64,000 bases of DNA. It comes from Camellia lanceoleosa. Its lineage: Eukaryota > Streptophyta > Magnoliopsida > Ericales > Theaceae. Shown here one piece after another: positions 55,590 to 64,000 of this stretch (positions are counted from its first letter, which is position 1; each line of letters opens with the position of its first letter). The translations under genes and the position numbers were made by a program. The notes below the pieces were generated by a model. The model saw nothing but the letters and a program-made list of their open reading frames with translations, made no database searches and was not told the origin of the DNA. The DNA lies in the NCBI GenBank assembly GCA_025200525.1, contig CM045762.1, positions 83,171,893-83,235,892 on the forward strand. Direction: 5' to 3'.

Positions 55590-57345
55590 TTTTAAATATG
55601 ATGGGTTTCGACCTTTTTCCTTTAGAAAGGACCATGATCTTATTGTATTTCTCCACATATATGCATTCCGTCTTCCTTAATGGCAATGTGAACTCACCCT
55701 TTAGATCCAAAATTGGATTTATTGGGGCTAGAGCCTTTGCCCCCGGTCTCCTTTCGGACTTTGGCACCTATTGAAAAGTTTTTTTTTTTTTTGAAACTGG
55801 AGTAGGCTCTAGAGCATCTTTAGATTCTTTGACATCTAGAGTGTCTTTAGACTTTTTCACATCTTTTTCCTTTCTTTGTGTAGTCCTTGTATAGAAGCGA
55901 GCATCAGAATAATAGGCTTCTACTTCTCTAAATGGATCACTATCAGCCACAATTATCCCCTCTTTTTTGGGTGAAGGCAACGGGTACTTGATATATTGGC
56001 GAAAGTTGATGGTACTGCATGATGATTATGCATCCACGGTCTTCCAAACAAAGCATTGTAGGAGGTGTCTACATCAATGACCAAAAACTCAATGCTTTTT
56101 TCAATATCCGCGAACTTGGTTCATAATTTAATCTTCCCCATGCAACGTTGTTCATTCTGATTGAATCCTTGAAGGACCACACAACTTGGGCTAAGTTGTG
56201 AAAGTTGAACCCCTGATAGGTTTAAGGCCCTTTGAGGCAAAAGGTTCTGATGAACCCTCCATCAACCATAATTCGAGAAATTTTCACATCATGGATAAGC
56301 CCAGTGATAAACAAAGGACGATTATGGTCCGCCATTTCAGCACACATTTCATTGTCACCAAATGTTACCATAGCCATGCATGTAGTTGTCTTCTCGTGAT
56401 TTCTACCATCAATTTCCTTATGGAAGTCCCCTAGCTTGGACAGGGCATATATTAAAGACTTCCGAAGCTTTTGAGACATCTTTAGTGCATCATATACACT
56501 CAACAATGCTGGAATTTTCTTGATATGAGCTACTATATCATATTTCACTTGCTCTTTCTCTGGTAGGGCAAGTAAGTTTGGTATACTTTAGCAACAGCCT
56601 TTTCATTGACCTCAACTTCTTTTGTTCCATCACTTATTTGGACTATGTTAATTGGTCCAGCTGTAGAGTGATCATCAGTAGTCACTTCTCCATCTTCCTA
56701 GAACTATATTCTTCTCCCATTTCTTAGGTGCGAGAGTCATACCTATAAAAGCATTGGGATTCTACAAAACCATTTTTCATGGCTTCCTCACTAGGCACAA
56801 CAAACTTTTCGAGGGAACAATACCAGTTAAAGGCAATTCCATCCAAAGAAATAGGGAATTGTCTTAGTTAAAGTGCTTAATTTTGAGTAGTTTCCCTACA
56901 CTGTTTCAAACAACGCCTTATATTTTTTTAAGGATCTCCATACCCCTAGTATAGGACAAAATTTGGAAGTTCACATCCCTCAGGAAATGGTGTTCGCTCT
57001 GCCCATGGAGGGAACAAAGCCCTTGGGCGATAAGTGTCCATCTCTCAAAGATCAAGGGTAGTTTCAATCTTCTCCTCAATTGTGCCTTATATGAGATCAT
57101 ATATTTGAGCGGATGTACCATTATCCTCCAAAGGTTTCGACTTCTCAATTTTTATTGTACTGGTTTATAAAATGTCCTATAAACGATTAGCCATGGTGTC
57201 CCAATCGGGGATTGAAATAGGTGGCGAGCTAAATTACCAATCTCGCCCACCCATCCAAAAGAAATGACTGTCATGATAATGCTTGCCTTTTCTTTGTGTT
57301 TCCACATTGTGCAAGGAAATGAACCAAATGGCATCTTAGACAACC
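55590..57345 (-). pseudogene. Ty3/gypsy remnant: gag N-terminal half and protease
   Basis: Minus-strand pieces in order: gag start block as TPFPEGCELPNFVLY near 56990, QFPISLDGIAFNWYCSLEK near 56850, then IGMTLAPKKWEKN near 56730. Next come EKEQVKYDIVAHIKKIPALL, the aspartic protease ADHNRPLFITGLIHDVKISR + IMVDGG (catalytic D with D-G-G, about 56265), and the second protease block VIDVDTSYNALFGRPWMHN (about 56060). Then ADSDPFREVEAYYSDARFYT and a trailing FTLPLRKTECIY. Many stops; RT is absent. The middle and C-terminal parts of gag are missing from this copy. Confidence 0.75.
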
Positions 57346-57399
57346 TATCCCATTATATAAGGAAAAGTGAGGTACTGTATATCCTCATGGAAACATGAC

Positions 57400-58378
57400 C
57401 TATTCGACCTAATTAGGGAAAGTGTATCTAGAAATTTGATTTCTTTCAATAATCAAATTTTGATGGGCTTCAAAACCCTCATCTTTTGAAGAAACTATTA
57501 CCATTGTCTGATATTCTACTTCCCTTCTAGCTTTAATTCTTGCTTTCTCACCATCACCTAGATTGCGAATGATATGTATTTCTCGCTCTTCAAAATTTAC
57601 GTCCACAGTGATGACATTACAGGGAAAGTCAAAGTGGTCACTTGATACACTTTCTCCATTATATGTTCTGGCCAGAGATGTGTATGGCGAACTATTAGGA
57701 GAAAAATCAAGTTTCCAATCTTCATTAGGATCTTCAATTTGATATGACTTTGCCTGTTTATTTGAATGCTTCCATACTTCATCATCTGACCTACACTTGT
57801 CATTCACCTCATCATCTTCGAAGTACAATCGTTTTCTTGCCTTTTTCATAAGCTCAGAGTCAGACCTACACCCAATATCTCCTTGTTTTGTTCCCCTTAA
57901 ATATTCTAGAGTGTTTTGATAGTACATTGGTGGTAGTGGAGAATATTATGAAGAAAAGGCTTCTGAAGTGTATATTGGTAAAGCTTGTGTGTATTTTGGT
58001 GAGTCAAGTATACAAATAAGAGATGTGATACAATCTCCTTTCCTAATTTTTGAACAAACTTCATCCTTATGTTCATCGTCATCACTGAAAACAATAATGG
58101 TTAGGTAAGGGGGGCAAAGTAAATTTTTCTTCCCTTCTCTTATCAAAGTATGTCTACAACTCTAGAGGTTGAAATTCTGAAGGCAAAAATTCCTCCAATG
58201 TGATTGGGACAAGGGGACATTGTACTATTTGTTCAGAAGGAACTAATTTCTCTATTTTTAATTATTTGGGTCCTTCTTTCCTTTTCTCTTACTTACTTTA
58301 ACATTTTTCTGTTTCTTAGAAACTTTTGGTTTTTGTTTCTTGGAAATTTTTGGCCCTTGTTGTGTTGTAGAAGCAACC
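57400..58378 (-). pseudogene. Ty3/gypsy remnant: linker region
   Basis: Minus strand: lysine-rich KISKKQKPKVSKKQKNVKVS at 58360-58290, then LEEFLPSEFQ near 58190. Next is a 172-codon frame (57927-57409) with DDEVWKHSNKQAKSYQIEDP and NVITVDVNFEEREIHIIRNL. The last motif resembles the stretch between protease and RT in related plant elements (from memory). It is continuous with the gag part at 63236-64000 once the solo LTR is removed. Confidence 0.55.
58374..58378. repeat. TSD CAACC of solo LTR B (left)
   Basis: CAACC precedes the element start at 58379 and is repeated at 63236-63240. Confidence 0.85.
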
Positions 58379-59179
58379 TATGGACGTCTTCGACCGTCCC
58401 AGGAGGGAAATCCCGTTTTGTTCATTGGGCTCACTACAGTTCAGGACTCAATGTCACAGTCCTGTATCTAATCTCGCAGAGTGCAATGCAAGACCGATGA
58501 ATCATCAAAGAGTCCAAATCCGGCAAATCATTTTTGAAAAATAGATTTTTTTGAAAGAAGTGCTAAACATGGAGCTTTGCGGAATCTGAGTCACCACCTA
58601 AATATTTTATTTTGGGAAATTTAGGAAACCCTGACTTGTTGCCTAAGGTCACGTGTCCGTCATCACCAAAGTTGGCTCGGCTCGGGAACTTGGATACGAT
58701 TGGGGAAGGTCACTTCATGAGCACCCCCGCTCGCCCGATCAAAGATCGGCCTCTACTAACCATGATATCGAGTTTTGAAAACATTATGCATTCTTATTCC
58801 GGTTATTAGCCTAGATTTACTATGTGATGCACGCAGTATACAAGTATAGACTGGATCGCCTGAATTGGAACAAAACATCTCATCTTTGTTTTGAAAATGG
58901 TTTGCTACTCGCAAGTAGGCTAAAATGTGGATTTGCCACCCTTAGGTGGGCTTAGAAAACATGGTGTTGCCACTCTCAAGTTGGCTTAAAAACTCGCAAT
59001 CGATGAATTATTCCAATCTAAATAATCCAACCTTCACCCACAAGCATTCAGACAGTTATATCACATAAGCGGTTAGCCTCATGGTAAGCATGCTATCATG
59101 GCAGTCATTCACACACATGTAAGGATGCTAAAGCATAAACACTTACCGAGTACTCCAAGCCAAAATAGAAGCTATGTTA

Positions 59180-61580
59180 AAAATCCCTGCATGATCCTAA
59201 CTATACAGAAATGCCTAATGCAACACATGCAAAAATGCAACTACAATAGGCTCGACTATTCTAAAATGGCATATGATGATGCTATAGCTAACACGTATTC
59301 AACTCGGAATTGAAATACAATGCAGTTAGTATGATGCGCCGAGCCCGGTGCATGCAAGACAGATGAATGGATGCAAACATGCGAGCATAAGTATGCTAAT
59401 TGAAACATGCCCTAAACTAACCATCATAAGCTGGTAAATAAAAGGGAGAAAGACGTGGGGTTGGAAAACATACATCACACACACGCACACTTATTACAAT
59501 TGTGCCCTCGCTCGGAGGGTCCGAATAAATAGTGTACAGTCTGAATAAATAATACAGTCCGAATAAGTACAAAAACCCTAATTAATTAACAAATTAACTA
59601 GGAAAGCAAGTAAATTAGTATGCAAGCTATGGACCGCCTCAGCTCTGTTCCGAATGATGAATGATACATGCTTGAGTTACTTGGCGCAGAAATCCATTGC
59701 GATGCCCTGATTTGCCTCTGTTTGCAATTAATCCCGGAATGCTATGCAAAGCTTTATAAGGCTGCTGATTTCTTATTTGCTACAACAGAGAGTAAGAAAG
59801 GGGCATGGCAAAGCATTTTTCACACATATATGCACGACCTCGATCCTCGTGCCACCAATCACGCATCTCGATGCATGATGGCCGAGGAGTCGAAATGCAC
59901 GACTCGATGTGATATGAATGCACATGAAAACACAACAAAGCCTAGACTCCATCATGGATAATCTGGAGTATCGGTGACCGGGAATTGAGACACGTTTCAT
60001 CACTTTGAGTACGAAATGTCCCTCGTTTCCCATGTTTGGACTAAAGCCTACTCCAAACACAATTCAACAAGTAGGATGGTATGCACCAATGCAAATCTAT
60101 CATGCAACCCTAATGCGATGCAACTAAGTGATGCAAATACGACTAACATGCACAATGCTATGAACTATATGCACAATGCTCATGAATTATGGCGTACTCA
60201 ATGCGACTAACAACCTAGCATACACAATGCGACTAACAACCTAGCATACACAATGCGAGGAATAGAATGGCATACACAATGCACGATGGACTTACACCAA
60301 TATGAGTGGACCTCAGCCACACTCACATCAGTGGCCTTATGATGAAAATCAGACAATCGAAATACATGCAAACATGCACGAATGCAATGGACCGATCCTA
60401 AGGCACAACATGCAACTCTAACTAAGCATAGCAGAGGATGAAACATGGCATAGAATGGGACATGATACAACTCTAAAATGGCATGAAAGATGGTCCCGAG
60501 ACATGCAAGTATGGCATACAATGCAAGCTAGGGGCAGATGCAAAACAAATGAAGTCACGTTACACTATAGGTACCCAAAGCAATGCACCAAAGGCAAAAC
60601 CAACCCCAAAGCAGACCTAGGCGGTCTGAAATAGTGAAATGGCTTAAAATGATGGCTCGGAATGCAACGAAATGGAGCTCATTCAATGGTCCGAAAACAA
60701 GGCATACAAGTCCGACTCTCAACCACATTTAAAGAGTACAAAACATGGTAATATGGAAAACAAACAAACTCTGAAATATGATGTATAATGAGCCCAAAAC
60801 ATGAACACACCTCAGTATATGCATGGAATGGACCTCAAAACTCAAAGTTAAGCATGGGTATTGAACTACAAGCATGCAAAACCAACATCATTCAACCATG
60901 GGACCCAAAAACAGAGCTAGGGCAGTCCAAAATAAGCACAATATCAGTTTAAGGCATGGCCAAAAAGTGTTAAAATCAAGGGTCAACAAAGCATGCAAAA
61001 TAAGCTAGTGAACCATGATTTTCACTACACGTATATGAAGCACATGAGGGCTCACCAAACCAGCCAAAAAAAGAAGTATGCCATGCCAAAATATGCCCAA
61101 ATAACCACTGGAATTCAGTCAACACATGCAAGAATGAAGTGTTCCTTTGAAAGGCCAATAGGGGGTTGTTCTATACATGCATGATGGACACACACAATGG
61201 CAAAACCACCTCTAAACAGAGGTTTTGAGGGTCCTAAAACCCACTAAAAAGAGCCTGAAATGGGTCTAGGAAACATGCAAATAAAGGCCCCTTTGAAAGG
61301 CCTTGAATGGGATTGTTCTACACATGCATCAAAGACACAAAATATGGCCAAAAGGGCTCTGGGCAGAGTCAAGGTAGACCTTAAAACTCACCAAATAGGG
61401 CCTGAAATGTGGCTTCACAACATGCAATTAGGAGCCCCTTTGGAAGGCCAAAAGGACCAACAAACAAGACAAGGAGAGAGAGGGTCACCCCCTCTCTAAT
61501 TTTGGCTCTCAAAACAGTGTGCTAGCCACTGAAAATCCATTGGATTTCATTGGCTAGAAGGCCAAACAAAGCATGCAACA
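59180..61580 (-). promoter_or_regulatory. RY-motif (CATGCA) cluster in LTR B
   Basis: By eye about 23 CATGCA/TGCATG hexamers in 2.4 kb (for example 59192, 59227, 59350, 59872, 60100, 60365, 60406, 60873, 60992, 61163, 61276, 61421, 61571) against about one expected. It lies downstream of the LTR TATA box, in the same place as in LTR A. Confidence 0.5.
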
Positions 61581-61900
61581 AAGGCCTAGATGCAAGGCTC
61601 AAAACAAGATGCAAACAAGCATACAAGGGGGTAGATGACCCCAATAGAAAAATTCCCTTAATCAAACTTCAAGAGGGGCTCAAAATAAGACTCTTTTCAG
61701 TTTATGAAAAAACCCAAAAATGCTTGCAAGCAAGGCTAAGATAGGAAGCAAAATAAGCCTACAAAGAGGGATGGAGCATACAAGGAGGTAGATGACCTCA
61801 AACAGAAAAGTATCCTTAATCAATCTTCAAGAGGAGCTCAAAATAAGACACTTTTCAGTTCATGACAAAACCCAGAAATGCTTGAAAATGGGGCTAAGTT
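61530..61900. repeat. ~170-bp partial duplication in LTR B
   Basis: The segment acaagggggtagatgacccc ... aagaggggctcaaaataagactcttttcagtt (61624-61700) is repeated as acaaggaggtagatgacctc ... aagaggagctcaaaataagacacttttcagtt (61780-61860). LTR A has a single equivalent near 19550-19625. Confidence 0.75.
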
Positions 61901-62164
61901 ATGAAGCAAAATAGTGCAAAAATGGAGGAAATGATGACTTACCCTTGTAGCACAGCAATGCAGCAAGTTCTGGACCAAGATGGTGAGCCTTCAACCTCTG
62001 CAAATCAGTTCCAAGATGCTTGGATGGATGGTGGAGGTATTGTGCTGAGGGTTAGTGTACAAATGGTGCAAGAACTATGGGGTTTTGGAGCTCAAGTGTA
62101 GAGATATGGAGAGAGAGGTGTATAAGCCTTAACCAAAATTGTTGAACCCCTCAAATGGAAGAAG

Positions 62165-62355
62165 ACCACTTCCTTTATAGAGGAGAGGGGCTAAAGCTTC
62201 TCTTGGAAGCTTAAAACCAAGCTTAAAGATCATGGAGGATTACTTTTGAGGCTTCCAGCTGGCACAGCTGGCTTCAACTCAGTGGGACAAAAAAGCAGAA
62301 AGGTGGCCGACCAGTTCAGGTGGTCGGCCTACCACCTTACCTGGTCGGCCAACCA
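62165..62355 (-). promoter_or_regulatory. TATA box and GGTCGGCC motifs of LTR B
   Basis: A minus-strand TATA-like ctctataaaggaag (62169-62182), an AAGCTTCTC..GGAAGCTT hairpin (62195-62213) and several ggtcggcc/ggccgacc motifs (62303-62350). This is the same order as in LTR A, but with fewer motif copies. Confidence 0.5.
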
Positions 62356-63235
62356 GGGGTCAAAAGGGTCAATGTGAAATGCTAGTTGGCCATACCAGAA
62401 AGGTGGCCTCCCAGATGAGTACAACACAGTTGTATGGTGAGAAACCAGAAAATGTGACCCAAGAGAGAGAAAAACTAGCTTTTTAGCAAGGTTCAAAAGG
62501 GTCAAGAAGAAATACTGGTCGGCCTACCCATATTGGTGGGCTCCCAGATGAGTACAACACAATGGTGGTATGAAAAATCAGAAATTGTGGCTCAAAAGTG
62601 AGGAAAACCAACTTTCTGTCAAGAAAATCGGCTGGAGGAGAGAGAAAATGGTTTCCAAAAAAATTACTGGTCTCCCACTATAGTACCACCTTCTTAGCAA
62701 TGAAAATAGGGTCCATACCAAAAATGAACTCTAACCAATGCAAAACGAGGGTTCGAGGGCCAAAACGCGCAGTCCGGGGCCCTGAAAATAGGCTGTTAGG
62801 CATCGGAAGTGGCGTGCGACCATGAAGGTGGCCTCCCGGGCCACAGTGTCCTTCTAAGGAGAGGAAACAAGGTGTGTGCCAAAAACCAGAGCAAACGGAG
62901 GTAGTTAGACGGTCCCGAACCAAGGCACACGGCCGACGGCTCTTAAAAGCGAAAACCGACCTCCAAACGGGAAAAATGGCCTATGACCATGAAACGTGGC
63001 CTACGGCCATTGAGAGATGGTCTACGAGACCTCTCCCTCCCTTCGGGAAGATAAAACAGAGAAAAAAGGACCTGGTTCACAAAATTGAGGCAAAGCACAA
63101 AAGAGTCCTGAAGTTCGGAAGCAAGGCTCGCAGCCGAGACTCTGAAACCTCAGAACGAGCACAATATGCACTATTACCGAGTGCTCAATTTGTGACGTCT
63201 GAGTCTTAAGGTCGGTCAAAAATAGGGTGTCTACA

Positions 63236-64000
63236 CAACCACATTTCTAGCTTTCACTGTGGCATTTCTCTTTTTCCTCATGCTTTTCGACTAATAAACG
63301 ACCCATTCACCTTCATAATCATTGTCGATGGTGATTGGATTAGCAGATTTCTCTTGAGGAGGGAGCTCAATAATCTTAGAGTCTAGAAGTTTCTAAATTT
63401 TATCATTCAAAACAAAGCCCTCCTTTATCAGACGGCTAATCAAGCAATTATAGGGAAAATATTTTGGACTGTTCGTTTTTCCCACCTCATGTAGTCTTTC
63501 ACCTCAGGGAGAGCAATCAAATTTTGCTTCAACAAATCTTCAAATAAGTCCTTGACCAGATCATCCGTGAAAGAATATTTCTTCTCCAATCTTTCTTTCA
63601 TAGTCACCTTTTTAAATTCCTTAGGCTTTTTAGCCCCAACTACAACAGGACCCTTATTTCTAGTTTCAACTATAGCTGCGGTTGAGGACTCATCCTTTTC
63701 AACTACTTTAGACCTCCTTCATTTAACTAGATGTAGCTCCATATCATGAGCTTTAGTGTATAAATCATTGAACCCCTCAAAAGTTTGATCCATAAGAGCC
63801 GTAGAGAGCTCATATTGAAAGTTGTTAAGGCACATCCGAATTAATTCTAATTGCGTGAACTTTTGAGGATAGGAAAATGTCAAATCTCGCCACCTTGCAA
63901 TGAAATTTGTAACAGGTTCATTGTCACGTTGCTTGGTTTCAATCAGTTCTGGTACTCTGACTCGCCTTTACGTGTTGCAGATCTGTTTAAGGAACTCCTT
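63236..64000 (-). pseudogene. Ty3/gypsy remnant: gag C-terminal half
   Basis: Minus strand: ELIETKQRDNEPVTNFIARW followed by RDLTFSYPQKFTQLELIRMC and LNNFQYELSTALMDQTFEGF, the C-terminal part of a plant retrotransposon gag domain. A stop follows HLVK, then MKERLEKKYSFTDDLVKDLF and a linker. It continues past the solo LTR at 58378 and runs off the window at 64000. Confidence 0.8.

Larger units (their letters stand above)
58379..63235 (-). mobile_element. solo LTR B, TGTAGACA family (4.86 kb), TSD CAACC
   Basis: Plus-strand borders are TATGGACGTC (a diverged TGTAGACGTC) and aatagggtgtctaca. It is inserted in a gypsy remnant whose reading continues on both sides. It aligns along its length with LTR A but is 1.1 kb longer. 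A minus-strand TATA box (about 62169-62185) leaves about 1.06 kb of U3 and about 3.8 kb of R/U5. No long ORF with a recognisable domain, so it is a solo LTR. Confidence 0.88.

Noticed and set aside
59668..59961. 97-codon plus-strand frame inside solo LTR B
   Set aside because: Not conserved in the matching part of LTR A and lies on the strand opposite to LTR transcription.
62598..63219. Overlapping frames of 65-111 codons near the right end of LTR B
   Set aside because: They lie in U3 of a solo LTR, with frames on both strands and no recognisable domain. The LTR A equivalent has different frames.

Overview
This is nuclear DNA from a flowering plant, probably a eudicot with a repeat-rich genome. 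The evidence is AT-rich, strongly degenerate sequence, plant-type Ty3/gypsy (Tat lineage) and Ty1/copia proteins, CACTA ends, a Helitron fragment, an L1-like LINE fragment, tRNA-type SINEs, and no bacterial gene organisation. I cannot name the species. I see no convincing intact host gene. The window is a stack of transposable elements inserted into one another.

Left part (about 1.2-21.3 kb): an old solo LTR on the minus strand (1238-21334 with interruptions) was split by a second solo LTR on the plus strand (1521-15538) and by a third (16932-20681, TSD GGCAA). Inside the second sits the one nearly complete element, an 11.6 kb Tat-lineage Ty3/gypsy element (2781-14418). It has 759-bp LTRs about 98.7% identical by hand count and TSD GTATC. 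Its minus strand encodes gag, protease, reverse transcriptase, two RNase H domains and integrase, all with frameshifts. Its plus strand carries a separate, spliced, antisense gene (4684-6805) related to the plant 'putative gypsy-type transposon' family. A 63-bp tandem hairpin array lies between the two converging transcription units.

Middle (21.4-38.1 kb): a degenerate Ty1/copia element on the minus strand. Its left LTR is interrupted by a 7.7 kb CACTA-type transposon (21871-29556, TSD AAT) that carries a roughly 169-bp satellite-like array. Its right LTR is interrupted by a 2.0 kb solo LTR (35859-37884, TSD TCTTT). Comparing the two copia LTRs shows both empty sites directly.

Right part (38.1-64 kb): a second, roughly 175-bp tandem array and one transposon-like exon before a CACTA right end (41634); two SINE-like units around a broken Helitron Rep fragment; another solo LTR of the TGTAACG family (44028-47129, TSD GTGTG) with a copia-type LTR inside it; a second MITE copy; homopolymer-rich DNA; two more CACTA left ends (49898, 51750); a LINE fragment; a CGAT-rich MITE with a near-8-bp TSD (52608-52946); and a scrambled Ty3/gypsy gag/protease remnant (55.6-58.4 and 63.2-64 kb) split by a 4.86 kb solo LTR (58379-63235, TSD CAACC).

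The recurring signal that ordinary annotation does not explain is dense, family-specific short motifs in LTR control regions. These are CCGRRSTA in the Tat element, CGCTCGAGCG in two unrelated LTR families, GGCCGACC and AAGCTTC/GAAGCTT in the TGTAGACA family, and a very high density of the RY motif CATGCA in the long transcribed part of two TGTAGACA LTRs. All counts are by eye.
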